Positions 15,915 to 24,861 of a stretch of DNA of 64,000 bases are shown here, one piece after another. How positions within the stretch are numbered: the first letter of the stretch is position 1; each line of letters opens with the position of its first letter. The DNA lies in assembly GCA_965197405.1 (NCBI GenBank), contig OZ240206.1:1736001-1800000 (forward strand), read 5' to 3'. A model generated the notes under the pieces. The model ran no database searches. It was not told the origin of the DNA and worked only from the letters and a program-made list of their open reading frames with translations. The position numbers and the translations under genes were made by a program. This DNA is from G965197405 sp965197405. GTDB taxonomy: Bacteria; Chloroflexota; Dehalococcoidia; Lucifugimonadales; JAGWBF01.

Positions 15915-17327
15915 CTATTTGGCGCGATTGCTCGACCTGGACGTGTCTCTGCCGGAGGGCCGCTGGTCCCGGTAGTCGGGCACCAGTATGGGTGTCCATT
16001 TCACCAGGGCATCACTGAGGCGGGAGCGAATGCGAGGCTTTGCTTCATCGAGCTCCTTCAACGAGGCGAGGTTGGATGTAATAACGGTGGGGAGGCGGGC
16101 GTCATGGCGATGAACAATGATCTGGTAAAGCTTTTCCTCCGCCCAGGGAGTGCTGGTCTCGGACCCCAGGTCGTCCAGCACAAGCAGGGGCGCGGTCTTT
16201 ATCTGCTCGAAGAGCTCATCATACGGTATGAGGCTATCGGGCCTGAAGGTTGCCCGCATATGGTCGAGGAGGGTAGATACGGTTGCGAAGAACACGGGCA
16301 GCCCTCGCTTGAGCCTTTCGTTAATGATAGCCACAGCGAGATGGGTCTTGCCGCAACCAGGCTCCCCCGTGAGAAGAAGCCACCCCTCCGGGGACCCGGC
16401 GAAGCTCTTGGCCGCATTGAAGGCAATCTCCAGGGTACCCCTCTGCTGCTCATCAGCAGCCCTCACCTCGGGGCCGAGCTTGAAGCTGCTGAAGGTCATC
16501 CGATTTCGCATACTCTCCGTGAGGCTGCCTTCCACCCGGAGAAGGTCAACCTGGCGATGGCCCAGGGAATATACCGTCGAGAACCCCTCAACCTCCATGC
16601 GTGCCCTGACGCTCTCTTCGAGACGCTGCAGGGAGCCTCGGACCGTTATCACGGTGGGGAGAAGGGCGTTGAAGCGGTGATTGAACACCTGGAACATCTT
16701 CTCCTGGGCCCACGGCGTGCTGCTGTGGGCTCCCAGGTCATCCAGCACCAGCACGGGGGCGTTTCGTACCTGGTGGAAAAGCTCATCATAAGAGATCGCG
16801 CTTTCCGGAGAGAAGGTCCCTCTCAGGTGGTCCAGGAAGTCCGGCACGAACATGAAGAAAACCGTCTGGTCTCTCTCTATACACCTGTTGGCGATGGCAG
16901 CAGCCAGGTGGGTCTTTCCTGAGCCACTGGGACCGGTAAAGACCAGCCAGCCCCGGGCGTTCTCGGCGAAGTCTTTCGCCGCCTGGAGCACCGTGCCAAA
17001 GAGCTTGCGGCTTTCCGGGTCGGCGAGCTGCCCTTCAGTCCTGGTGCCGGCGAAGCTAACGCGGCCCAGCGGCCCCAGGTTGCTGTAGCGTTGAAGAAGG
17101 GATAGACGGCGGTCCTGGCCACCGGTATGCTGGCAGCGGCAGGGGAACGCTTTGCCGAAGTCGGGATGGCCGACGGGGGCGCGACGACTTACCCAGGCTC
17201 TTCCGTTGCAAATGGGGCATATTTGCTCATTCTCTCCAGGACTCGGGTAGTCGTCCCCGGCGGCGAAGGTACTCCACGAGGTCCTCCGCGCTGGAATCCT
17301 TCTGAGAATATCGCCCAGACTCTCCAT
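15915..17327 (-). CDS. Tandem two-domain DnaC/DnaI-like helicase loader
   Basis: 470 residues. A cysteine cluster near the N terminus (CPIC 37-40, CRC 63-65) suggests a zinc site as in DnaI/DnaC-type loaders. Two AAA+ modules follow: Walker A GPSGSGKTH (132-140) with Walker B LVLDDLG (193-199), and Walker A GEPGCGKTH (321-329) with LVLDDLG (382-388). The second keeps the sensor TSNL and the PRIRSRL arginine region; the first has TVRG and ESVRARM there and looks degenerate. It follows the DnaD-like and dnaB genes, so it probably loads DnaB. Its start overlaps the DnaD-like gene by 101 bases; no later start precedes the cysteine cluster. Confidence 0.83.
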   Translation of the reverse strand: MESLGDILRRIPARRTSWSTFAAGDDYPSPGENEQICPICNGRAWVSRRAPVGHPDFGKAFPCRCQHTGGQDRRLSLLQRYSNLGPLGRVSFAGTRTEGQLADPESRKLFGTVLQAAKDFAENARGWLVFTGPSGSGKTHLAAAIANRCIERDQTVFFMFVPDFLDHLRGTFSPESAISYDELFHQVRNAPVLVLDDLGAHSSTPWAQEKMFQVFNHRFNALLPTVITVRGSLQRLEESVRARMEVEGFSTVYSLGHRQVDLLRVEGSLTESMRNRMTFSSFKLGPEVRAADEQQRGTLEIAFNAAKSFAGSPEGWLLLTGEPGCGKTHLAVAIINERLKRGLPVFFATVSTLLDHMRATFRPDSLIPYDELFEQIKTAPLLVLDDLGSETSTPWAEEKLYQIIVHRHDARLPTVITSNLASLKELDEAKPRIRSRLSDALVKWTPILVPDYRDQRPSGRDTSRSSNRAK

Positions 17328-17958
17328 CCTTCTTTCCCTCCGTGGCCCACCGCCGCAGCGTAGCCTCGATGTAGCGCCAGCTTCGCTTGTTGAGGCCGAC
17401 AGACTGCCTGAAAGCCTCCTCGATCCAGGGCCAGGGGTAGCTGACCTCGGCCTCCTTCATCTCTTCCGCCAGAAGGGGCGTCAGCATACCTATGTTCTCT
17501 TCGTACAGGGCAAAGATATTGGCCTTGGGACCGGGTGGCTCGCCCACTGCGCCCTCTCTGAGGGTAAGCCCTTCCAGGCTGACGTTGCCCCGCTCTATCA
17601 TCGCCACGGCCCGATGGCCCGCCTCGTCGTTCAAAAAGTAGAGCTCGTCGGAGTTCCCGTCCAGGTCCACCGGCAGGGAGAGGAAGGTCCCCCGGTCCAC
17701 GCCCATCTTTGCGCCCCGCCGGATTGCCTCGAGGGGAGGCACGCCAAGACCCTTGAGTCCAACGAGGAGGACTCTATCCGAGAGCAACTCTCCCGCCGTG
17801 ACGAAACGCGGGTGCCTTTTTTTGTGATGGAGGAGCCACAAGGCCCGCAGGGTGCACTTGAGCTCGGCAGGGTCTTCTATAGCCTCCAGGAGGGGGCCGA
17901 AGAGGGGGTCGGGCACAGGGGTATGCCGGGTGCCGCGGGGGAAGCCGGAGAATTTCAA
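17227..17958 (-). CDS. DnaD-domain protein (primosome)
   Basis: 243 residues. The C-terminal half is a DnaD domain (IFALYEENIGMLTPLLAEEM ... WIEEAFRQSVGLNKRSWRYIEATLRRW), which in Firmicutes helps open DNA at origins and restart sites and recruits the helicase loader. The N-terminal half is winged-helix-like in length. Its start overlaps the dnaB stop by four bases, and the loader gene follows: dnaB-dnaD-loader is one operon. Confidence 0.85.
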   Translation of the reverse strand: MKFSGFPRGTRHTPVPDPLFGPLLEAIEDPAELKCTLRALWLLHHKKRHPRFVTAGELLSDRVLLVGLKGLGVPPLEAIRRGAKMGVDRGTFLSLPVDLDGNSDELYFLNDEAGHRAVAMIERGNVSLEGLTLREGAVGEPPGPKANIFALYEENIGMLTPLLAEEMKEAEVSYPWPWIEEAFRQSVGLNKRSWRYIEATLRRWATEGKKDGESGRYSQKDSSAEDLVEYLRRRGRLPESWRE

Positions 17959-19331
17959 TACTGAAAGGCCTCCTGCCCTATTGGAACGGACTCGAAGCGG
18001 ACCAGCCTATCCCTGAATATCATCTCCACGTTGCCTACGGGGCCGTGACGGTGCTTGGCTACTATGATTTCGGCGATGTTCTTGGGATAGGGCCTGTCCG
18101 GGAAACGGCTCGCCCATTCGTCCTCGGTATAATAGATGTCGTCGCGATAGATGAACATCACCACGTCCGCGTCCTGCTCGATGCTGCCGCTCTCTCGCAG
18201 GTCGGAAAGCTGGGGCCGGTGGGAGGTCCTCATCTCGACGGCGCGGCTCAGCTGGGAGACGGCCAGGACGGGCACGTTCAGGTCCCTGGCCAGCCCCTTG
18301 ATGGAGCGGGTAATCTGGCTCATCTCCTGCACCCGGTTGCTGTCCCCCCTGGCGTTGCTGCCCTGAATCAGCTGCATGTAGTCCACCACCAGCATGTCCA
18401 GATTGTGCTCCATAGCCAGGCGGCGGGCCTTGCTTCGCATCTCCACGATGCCCTGGAGGGGCGTATCGTCTATGTAGATGGGCAGCTCCGAGAGGGAGCC
18501 GATGGCGTCAATAATGCGCCTCTCCTCCGCCTCGGTATATAGCCCCATGCGCAGTCTCTGGGCGTCCACCTCCGCCTCGCCCGCCAGCATACGCAGGGCC
18601 AGTTGCTCCCGGCTCATCTCAAGGCTGAAGACGCCCACCACGGCTCCAACCCTGGCGGCGTTCAGGGACACGTTTATGGCGAGGGTGCTCTTGCCCAGGC
18701 TGGGCCGGGCCGCCAGCACCACCATGTCCGACCGGTGGAGTCCGCCCAGAAGCTCGTCCAGGGCATCGAAACCCGTCATCACGGGAGCGCCCATGCCCCC
18801 CAGGGGTTCGGCAATTGCGGCCTGCTCCTGCATGTACTGGTCCAGTATCTCGCGGATGGGAACGAAGTCCCTCTTGGCCTGCCCAGACCTCACCCGGAAC
18901 AGTATCTCTTCGGCCCTGCTGAGGCTGGCCTCCACGTCCTCTGTGTCCTCATAGCCAACGGCGGATATTTGGGACGCGGCGTCTATGAGGGTGCGCATGA
19001 TGGCAGAGCGATTGACTATGCGCCCGTAGTGCTCTATGTGGACGGGGGTGGGCACGGTGGACACCAGGTGGCTCAGATACGCGGTGTCTCCCACCTGGTC
19101 CAGGCGGTCGTGGAGGCTGAGCTGGTGGGCCACTGTGACCTGGTTTATGGCCTCCCCGCGACGGAACAGGTCCAGGCACGCCTCGTAGCAGAAACGGTTC
19201 TTCTCGCGGTAGAAGTCCCCGGGTTTCAGGAACTGGGCCACCGTCAGTATGGAGTCCCCGTCTATGAGAAGGGAGCCGATGGTCGCCTCTTCGGCCTCGA
19301 TGTCGTGGGGCAGAAGCTTTTCAGCGTACAT
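17955..19331 (-). CDS. dnaB: Replicative DNA helicase DnaB
   Basis: 458 residues. N-terminal DnaB domain (PHDIEAEEATIGSLLID), then the RecA-like ATPase core with Walker A ARPSLGKST, EMSREQLALRML, Walker B MLVVDYMQLIQ, AVSQLSRAVE and the DLRESGSIEQDADVV segment. It unwinds DNA at the fork as a hexamer. rplI lies upstream on the same strand, the common rplI-dnaB order, here separated by a dispersed repeat. Confidence 0.97.
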   Translation of the reverse strand: MYAEKLLPHDIEAEEATIGSLLIDGDSILTVAQFLKPGDFYREKNRFCYEACLDLFRRGEAINQVTVAHQLSLHDRLDQVGDTAYLSHLVSTVPTPVHIEHYGRIVNRSAIMRTLIDAASQISAVGYEDTEDVEASLSRAEEILFRVRSGQAKRDFVPIREILDQYMQEQAAIAEPLGGMGAPVMTGFDALDELLGGLHRSDMVVLAARPSLGKSTLAINVSLNAARVGAVVGVFSLEMSREQLALRMLAGEAEVDAQRLRMGLYTEAEERRIIDAIGSLSELPIYIDDTPLQGIVEMRSKARRLAMEHNLDMLVVDYMQLIQGSNARGDSNRVQEMSQITRSIKGLARDLNVPVLAVSQLSRAVEMRTSHRPQLSDLRESGSIEQDADVVMFIYRDDIYYTEDEWASRFPDRPYPKNIAEIIVAKHRHGPVGNVEMIFRDRLVRFESVPIGQEAFQY

Positions 19332-19349
19332 AATATACCTATTCCTGCC

Positions 19350-19482
19350 AGGGTCTTTTAACTGTCATTCTGAGGAGCGAAGCGACGAAGAATCTAAAGC
19401 CCTTGGCCGGAGAATCGCCCTTAACTTGCAAGAAGGAACTTTAGACCCCTCACTTCGTTCGGGGTGACAGTTAAAAGGCTTG
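19350..19482. repeat. Dispersed inverted repeat with matched outer ends
   Basis: Core 19363-19470: left arm GTCATTCTGAGGAGCGAAGC, right arm ACCCCTCACTTCGTTCGGGG. The outer ends CTTTTAACTGTCA and TGACAGTTAAAAG are an exact 13-base inverted pair, giving a clean view of the element's borders. It separates rplI from dnaB. Confidence 0.8.
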
Positions 19483-19932
19483 CTATTCCTGGGCCTCGGC
19501 GGTGACGATGATAGTGGCCTGTATCCCTGGGGCCAGGTTCAGGGCCACGTCGTACTCTCCCGGGTCTCGTATAGGTTCCACCGTCTCGACCAGCTTCCGG
19601 TCTACGTCTCTCCCGATAGCCTCGGCCAGCCCTTCGGCTATCTGGCCGGGTGTAATGGCGCCGTAGAAGTGCCCCGCGGGGGTAGCCCTGGCCTTGACGG
19701 TGATGCTGGTGCCCTCGAGGAGCCTGGCCAGCTCACTCCACTGCTGCGTTTCCCTGATCCGCCGCTCGTCGCCCGCCCGCTTGATGCGCTCGATGCGCTT
19801 CATCTCCTCGGCGGTGGCGGTGATAGCCAGCTTCTTCGGTATCAGATAGTTGCGGGCATACCCGTCGGCTACATTTCGCACGTCGCCAGCGTTGGCCTGG
19901 CCGGGTATATCCTCAAGAAAGATGACTCTCAA
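19483..19932 (-). CDS. rplI: 50S ribosomal protein L9
   Basis: 149 residues, the usual L9 length, from a TTG start at 19932 preceded by AAGGAG. The N-terminal RNA-binding lobe reads RVIFLEDIPGQANAGDVRNVADGYARNYLIPKKLA, the L9 signature. A central long helix and a C-terminal lobe follow. Binds 23S rRNA in the large subunit. An upstream ATG at 19968 would add residues unlike L9. Confidence 0.95.
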   Translation of the reverse strand: MRVIFLEDIPGQANAGDVRNVADGYARNYLIPKKLAITATAEEMKRIERIKRAGDERRIRETQQWSELARLLEGTSITVKARATPAGHFYGAITPGQIAEGLAEAIGRDVDRKLVETVEPIRDPGEYDVALNLAPGIQATIIVTAEAQE

Positions 19933-19945
19933 ATCAATTCTCCTT

Positions 19946-20070
19946 ACCATGAAAATAGCCTGCACCACCCCTCATGTCATTCCGAGCGCAGCGAGGAATC
20001 TAAGGCGCAGGCTTATCTGAGAGCATAGCCCTTGGATTCCTCACTCCGCTTCGCTCCGTTCGGAATGACA
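19946..20070. repeat. Dispersed inverted repeat, gene-less form with ATGAAAATAGCC leader
   Basis: Leader CCATGAAAATAGCCTGCACC, then left arm TGTCATTCCGAGCGCAGCG (from 19975) and right arm CTCCGTTCGGAATGACA (to 20070). The leader and left arm match those of the GIY-YIG element at 2476-2531, so this may be its non-autonomous form. Confidence 0.75.
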
Positions 20071-20102
20071 CGCCGCGGGGCCTGTATTACCCCCAAATAC
20101 CC

Positions 20103-20172
20103 TCCGTCATACCCGCGAAAGCGGGTATCCACAGTCCCCAGACTCCCACTTTCGTGAGAGTGACGATGGGGG
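20103..20172. repeat. Dispersed repeat, CCCGCGAAAGCGGG type
   Basis: Contains CATACCCGCGAAAGCGGGTA and, inverted, CCCACTTTCGTGAGAGTGACG. Relatives lie at 38461-38690, 48240-48300, 59815-59860, 60247-60445 and 62176-62282. The remaining bases to the purL stop show no gene. Confidence 0.65.
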
Positions 20173-20311
20173 AAGTCGTCAGGGTTTAGTGTATTGCTCA
20201 CGCATCGGCAAAAACCCCTGGATTCGGGGAAAGGGTGTATACAAATAAATTATACCCGATTTGCAAGGGCCGAGGAAGGCGGATGAAGTCAGTTACTTGC
20301 CAGTTATCCGG

Positions 20312-22543
20312 CTATGACGAGGGTAGGTTGGGGCCATGTTTCCAGGCCCGGTCCAGCTCCGCCAGGGGCAGGTCTATGAGGCTGTCTATGGTGAATTGCT
20401 GGTCCGAAGTGGTCACGCCGAGGGGCGTTAGAGGTACGTCCAGGTCCGCGGCCAGCACAGCCAGGCCGTTGAAGTGTTCGGGGCTGAGGGAGACGACTAT
20501 CCTGGACTGCGCCTCCCCGAAAAGGGCCGCATCCCACCGGCCCCTGACCTTGAAAGCGCTGCGGAAGCCCACCCCCCCGAGGATGCAGCTTTCGGCCAGG
20601 GCCACAGCCAGGCCGCCGTCGGAGCAGTCGTGGGCCGAGGCCAGGATGCCCTCCCGGACGGCGCGCCGGCAAAGCTGCTGGACCCTCTTCTCCAGGGCGA
20701 GGTCTATGCCGGGCTTCCCGGCCACCTTGCCGTGGATGACCTCCAGGTATTCGCTGCCCGCCAGGGCTGACGGCTTCCCCCTCACCGCGGAGTCTCCCAG
20801 CAGCGCCACCGTCATGCCCGCCTCATTGGAAGCTGAGAAGGCTGACGCGGCGTGGAGGCGCACGTCCTCCAGCAGGCCCAATGCACCCACCACCGGGGTG
20901 GGATATATGGAGCGGCCCTGTGTCTCGTTGTACAGGCTTACGTTGCCACTGACTACGGGTATCTGGCCCCCTTCGCCCAGGACGCGGCAGGCGTGGGCCA
21001 TGCCCCGGATGCACCACTCGAGCTGGTGGTAGACCTCCCGGCGCTCCGGGTTGCCGAAGTTCAAGCAGTCGGTCAGGGCAATGGGTTCAGCCCCAACACA
21101 GGAGAGGTTGCGGCAGGCCTCCGCCACCGCTATGGCTCCCCCCTTGTATGGGTCGAGGTAGCAGTAGCGGCCATTGCCGTCAATGCAGAGGGCGATGCCC
21201 TTCCCAGTCCCCTTGATGCGCAGCACGGCGGCATCTCCACCGGGGGGTACGACGGTGTTGGTCTGCACCTGGTGGTCGTACTGGCGGTACACCGTCTCCT
21301 TGCTGCCGATGTTGGACGAGCCAAGGAGGCGCACGAGCGCCTGGGCGGGGCCATCCTCCGGGAGGGGCAGGTCTCTCAGGGGGTAACGCTGTAGCTCAAT
21401 CTGTTCCCTGGGCTTCAAGCCCTTGAGCCTGTACATGGGCGGGTCGGTGAGCAGGTCTATAGGAAGACGCGCCACCGGCCTTGTCCCGTCGTGGATATTC
21501 GCCTCCCCTGTGCCTGTGACCCTGCCGATGCGGACGCAGGGTATGTCCCATTTGCGGAAGATGGCCCTGGTCTGGTCCTCCAGGTCTGGCCTTACCACCA
21601 GGAGCATACGCTCCTGGGACTCGGAAAGCATAACGTCGTATGGCTCCATGCCCGCATCCCGGCGGTGTACCCTGGATATGTCCAGGTCTATGCCGGCATT
21701 GCTCCTGGCCGCCGCCTCCACCGTGGCGGTGGTAAGGCCCGCGGCCCCGAGGTCCTGCATCCCCTCCAGGCATCCCGATGACGCCGCTTCCAAACATGCT
21801 TCGATGAGCACCTTCTCGAGGAACGGGTTGCCGACCTGCACCGTGGGCCTCATCTCCCGCTCCTCTTCGAAGGTCCGCGAGGCAAGTCCCGAGGCCCCGT
21901 GAATGCCGTCCCTGCCCGTCTCCGCGCCTGCCAGCAACAGGACGTTGCCCTCGGCCCCCGCCGAGGCGCTTACCAGCCTCTCCTTCTCTATCAGGCCGAC
22001 GCACAGGGCGTTGACTAGGGGGTTTTGGGAGTAGGACGAGGAGACGACGACCTCCCCTCCCACGTCGGGGACTCCGATGCAGTTGCCGTACCAGGAAATC
22101 CCACCCACCACCCCGTTGAAAAGATAGCCGTTGCGGGGGTCATCCAGGGGGCCGAAGCGCAGGGAGTTGAGCAGGGCTATGGGCCTGGCCCCCATAGCCA
22201 GTATGTCCCGCACGATGCCTCCCACCCCTGTGGCCGCACCCTGAAAGGGTTCCACGGCGGAGGGGTGGTTGTGGGACTCGACCTTGAACACCACCGCAAG
22301 GCCGTCGCCGATGTCAACGGCGCCGGCGTTCTCCTGACCGGGTGGTAGGAGCGCTCGCTGGGAGGTCGAGGGGAAAAGCTTGAGGAGGGGCCTGGAGTGC
22401 TTGTAGCCGCAGTGCTCGCTCCAAGAGGAGCCGAACATGCCCAGTTCCACGGGATTTGGCTCTCGACCCAGACCTTTCACTATCAGCCGGTACTCTTCCC
22501 TGCTGAGGGCTATCCGGTCAAGGACTTCTTTGGTGACGGGCAT
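20312..22543 (-). CDS. purL: Phosphoribosylformylglycinamidine synthase subunit PurL
   Basis: 743 residues, the length of the small PurL that works with separate PurQ and PurS. It converts FGAR, ATP and glutamine-derived ammonia to FGAM in purine synthesis. Visible: SSWSEHCGYKHSRPLL with the catalytic His, VVFKVESHNHPSAVEPFQGA, GGIVRDILAMGARPIA, and FDCSDGGLAVAL-like AHDCSDGGLAVALAES late in the protein. It starts six bases after purQ ends, forming a purQ-purL operon. No purS is seen beside them. Confidence 0.96.
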   Translation of the reverse strand: MPVTKEVLDRIALSREEYRLIVKGLGREPNPVELGMFGSSWSEHCGYKHSRPLLKLFPSTSQRALLPPGQENAGAVDIGDGLAVVFKVESHNHPSAVEPFQGAATGVGGIVRDILAMGARPIALLNSLRFGPLDDPRNGYLFNGVVGGISWYGNCIGVPDVGGEVVVSSSYSQNPLVNALCVGLIEKERLVSASAGAEGNVLLLAGAETGRDGIHGASGLASRTFEEEREMRPTVQVGNPFLEKVLIEACLEAASSGCLEGMQDLGAAGLTTATVEAAARSNAGIDLDISRVHRRDAGMEPYDVMLSESQERMLLVVRPDLEDQTRAIFRKWDIPCVRIGRVTGTGEANIHDGTRPVARLPIDLLTDPPMYRLKGLKPREQIELQRYPLRDLPLPEDGPAQALVRLLGSSNIGSKETVYRQYDHQVQTNTVVPPGGDAAVLRIKGTGKGIALCIDGNGRYCYLDPYKGGAIAVAEACRNLSCVGAEPIALTDCLNFGNPERREVYHQLEWCIRGMAHACRVLGEGGQIPVVSGNVSLYNETQGRSIYPTPVVGALGLLEDVRLHAASAFSASNEAGMTVALLGDSAVRGKPSALAGSEYLEVIHGKVAGKPGIDLALEKRVQQLCRRAVREGILASAHDCSDGGLAVALAESCILGGVGFRSAFKVRGRWDAALFGEAQSRIVVSLSPEHFNGLAVLAADLDVPLTPLGVTTSDQQFTIDSLIDLPLAELDRAWKHGPNLPSS

Positions 22544-22549
22544 GGGGGC

Positions 22550-23263
22550 CTACGCCAGCCCGCGCGCGGTTGTGTGTTGCCGGGCGATGGAGTCGAAAAT
22601 CAGCCTGCCGTCAGTCCCCCCCATAAGCTCCTCGCACGACCGCTCAGGGTGGGGCATCATGCCGAGCACATTGCCCTCGCGGTTGACTATACCGGCAATG
22701 TTGTTGGCGGAGCCGTTGGGATTGGCTTCGGGGGTAGTCGCTCCTGTGGGGGTACAGTAGCGGAATGCCACCTGCCCCCGGGCCTCCAGTTCCCGGAGGG
22801 TATCCTGGTCCGCGAAGTAGTTACCCTCCCCGTGAGATATGGGTATCCTCAGGACCTGCCCCGGCACGGAAGTCGCGGTGAAGGGAGTCGCAGAGTTCTC
22901 CACGCGCAGGTGGGTCCACTGGCAGAGGTACTGGAGGTTGTGGTTGCGCATGAGGACCCCTGGAAGCAGCCCGGACTCGCACAATACCTGGAAGCCGTTG
23001 CAGATGCCTATCACCAGGCCGCCGGCTGAGACGAAGTCCTCCACCGCGGACATGATGGGGGAGAAGCGGGCAATGGACCCTGCCCTTAGATAATCTCCGT
23101 AGGAGAAGCCCCCGGGCAGGACTATGCAGTCGAATCGCTCGGACAGCTTGGGGCTATCCCGGTGCCAGAGGTACTCCGCCTCGTGGCCCAAGAGGTCTTC
23201 GACCACATGGTAGCAGTCACCGTCGCTCCATGTGCCGGGGAAAACAACTATGCCAAATCGCAT
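22550..23263 (-). CDS. purQ: Phosphoribosylformylglycinamidine synthase, glutaminase subunit PurQ
   Basis: 237 residues. Class I glutamine amidotransferase: N-terminal FGIVVFPGTWSDGD, VLPGGFSYGDYLRAG, nucleophile Cys in GICNGFQVL, and the His/Glu pair in PHPERS near the end. Supplies ammonia to PurL, encoded just downstream. Start ATG 23263. Confidence 0.96.
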   Translation of the reverse strand: MRFGIVVFPGTWSDGDCYHVVEDLLGHEAEYLWHRDSPKLSERFDCIVLPGGFSYGDYLRAGSIARFSPIMSAVEDFVSAGGLVIGICNGFQVLCESGLLPGVLMRNHNLQYLCQWTHLRVENSATPFTATSVPGQVLRIPISHGEGNYFADQDTLRELEARGQVAFRYCTPTGATTPEANPNGSANNIAGIVNREGNVLGMMPHPERSCEELMGGTDGRLIFDSIARQHTTARGLA

Positions 23264-23323
23264 GGGACCCTAATCAGAGGTCAGACCACATCGGAGAGTG
23301 CGTTACATTCCTTGAACGGCGTG

Positions 23324-23506
23324 CTAGCTGTTGCGCATACTCTTGCGTCGCTTGGCTGCGGCCTTCTTCTTGCGCCTTATGCTGGGCGACTCGAAGTGCT
23401 GGCGCCGCCTGATCTCCGAGAGGATGCCGTCCTGCTGTACCCTTTTATTGAATCTCTTGAGGAGACTGTCGAAGGTCTCACCTTCGGCTATCCGTACGTC
23501 GGCCAA
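23324..23506 (-). CDS. rpsU: 30S ribosomal protein S21
   Basis: 60 residues: VRIAEGETFDSLLKRFNKRVQQ, then RRRQHFESPSIRRKKKAAAKRRK, the basic S21 tail. TTG 23506 is chosen because GGGAGG lies 8 bases upstream and the length fits S21; the frame is open further to 23623 with non-conserved sequence. Confidence 0.92.
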   Translation of the reverse strand: MADVRIAEGETFDSLLKRFNKRVQQDGILSEIRRRQHFESPSIRRKKKAAAKRRKSMRNS

Positions 23507-23630
23507 TCCGACCACCTCCCTCGTTACTAGGCTATCATCCTGGGCACGGGTTGACTCTACGGGTATTATAGGGTCCGCAGGGAGGGGTGTCAACCAAAGC
23601 TCTGGCGGTGGGCTGTAGCCCAACCGGTCA

Positions 23631-23927
23631 CTAGGTCGTCATGGTCGGCGCTCGAAGCGTCACGAAGGCGAGCATTTCCCCAGGACGCAACGCAACATCC
23701 TCCGCAGCGCTGGGTGGGGGAACCGGGTCGCCATGCTCCCGCAACACATCCAGAAACTCAGGGAGCATATCCTCGGCGTCAGCCAGGGCTTCGTCCACGG
23801 TAGCGCCCATAGCATAGGCGCCACGTAAATCGGGAATGACGACGCCATAGGCGCCGCGCTCCCCATCTATCACTGCGGGATATTTAATCATCTTCGGGGC
23901 GTTGTCAGTATTCGTCATTTTGTGCAT
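23631..23927 (-). CDS. HicB-like antitoxin-family protein, no HicA seen
   Basis: 98 residues with the HicB fold pattern: YPAVIDGERGAYGVVIPDLRGAYAMGATVDEALADAEDMLPEFLDVLREHGDPVP in sequence blocks (VVIPDLRG, GATVDEALADAEDML). HicB usually neutralises the HicA mRNA interferase. No HicA-like gene (about 60 residues with a conserved His) lies on either side, so this is a solitary HicB or a remnant. The true start may be the ATG four codons in. Confidence 0.75.
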   Translation of the reverse strand: MHKMTNTDNAPKMIKYPAVIDGERGAYGVVIPDLRGAYAMGATVDEALADAEDMLPEFLDVLREHGDPVPPPSAAEDVALRPGEMLAFVTLRAPTMTT

Positions 23928-23963
23928 GGAAGAGTGTGGAGAGCTGTCAAGGGCGTCGGCATT

Positions 23964-24269
23964 TTAGGGAAAACGTAGCTTGATTAGCTCCCAGAGTTCT
24001 CCGTTAGAGATGTAGTCAGGGTTGGCAAGAAGCCCTGCGAGACCCTCCTTGCTAATTTTATTGAGCGGAATTAGCTCCTCGTTGCCGACCAACGCCCAAG
24101 GTGCTACGGTTGCTTTAATTCTTTCCTGAACTATTTCTTGGTACTCTTCGAGTATCAAGTCTACTAATTGCTTTAAGTCTCTAGCGAGAAGTTCCCCAGT
24201 TTCCCCCAAACGTTCACTCCACTCGATATGGAATTGCTCCAGATGTTTGCGGAGTGCAGTCTGTTCCAT
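23964..24269 (-). CDS. Hypothetical protein, 101 residues
   Basis: Not recognised. Mostly helical by composition: Glu/Leu-rich ERLGETGELLARDLKQLVDL, then a hydrophobic VAPWALVG stretch, then NKISKEGLAGLL and a short tail. No signal peptide or clear membrane helix. A GGAGG-like site (GGAGGGATAA) precedes ATG 24269. It lies between tRNA-Gly and the HicB-like gene and is more AT-rich than its neighbours. Confidence 0.6.
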   Translation of the reverse strand: MEQTALRKHLEQFHIEWSERLGETGELLARDLKQLVDLILEEYQEIVQERIKATVAPWALVGNEELIPLNKISKEGLAGLLANPDYISNGELWELIKLRFP

Positions 24270-24341
24270 TTATCCCTCCTTCATACCCTGGGCGAAGGCG
24301 GGTCAGCGGCCTGCTTCTGCAAGTCAGGAAGAGAATGGGAT

Positions 24342-24416
24342 TGGAGCGGAAGATGGGATTCGAACCCACGACCCTCTCCTTGGCAAGGAGATGCTCTACC
24401 ACTGAGCCACTTCCGC
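24342..24416 (-). tRNA. tRNA-Gly (GCC)
   Basis: Minus strand. Acceptor GCGGAAG pairs with CTTCCGC; D arm GCTCAGTGGTAGAGC; anticodon stem-loop CTCCTTGCCAAGGAG with anticodon GCC; T arm GTGGGTTCGAATCCCAT. The CCA end is encoded. Confidence 0.97.
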
Positions 24417-24446
24417 TCGCGAGGTTTGACTAACCAGGACAGGTGC

Positions 24447-24521
<75 letters not shown>

Positions 24522-24766
24522 GAGGGCCGGTTTCCCAGCCCGGCTGTCCTGCTCGGTTGCGTGTTATGAAAGTGTGAAGGCATGGGGCACACATGGCCGG
24601 ACGAGTGTCAACCCCAGATAACCATTGTACCCAACCTTCTATGGCCAGTCAACGATTTATTGCTCCATCGGATGATGGCCTTTTCAAAGGGAACTATATA
24701 TCAAACCACACAAGGGCACTTTTCTGCGGCTGCCCAGGATAGACGCATGTGTCACAACGATATATA

Positions 24767-24784
24767 CTGTCAACGACTTGACAG
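24767..24784. promoter_or_regulatory. Inverted repeat, possible operator with TTGACA -35
   Basis: CTGTCAA-CGAC-TTGACAG, an exact 7-base inverted repeat. The right half contains a consensus -35 box (24778-24783) in front of the small operon at 24862. No convincing -10 was found at 16-18 bases, so promoter and operator roles are tentative. The remaining bases between tRNA-Phe and 24862 show nothing else. Confidence 0.4.
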
Positions 24785-24861
24785 TCACATCTTCGCTTTA
24801 TGCCCCCTTGCGGCTCACGCCGGATTGCGGTGACTACGAACCATCCAAGCTAGGCAGGACC

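Noticed and set aside
23264..23323. purS beside purQ
   Set aside because: The gap is only about 60 bases and holds no frame; purS must be elsewhere.
22550..23330. Purine riboswitch ahead of purQ
   Set aside because: No purine-aptamer three-way junction pattern is visible in the short gap upstream of purQ.
24582..24833. Possible gene between tRNA-Phe and the DUF3467-like operon
   Set aside because: Composition is not protein-like and it runs into the inverted repeat upstream of the operon.
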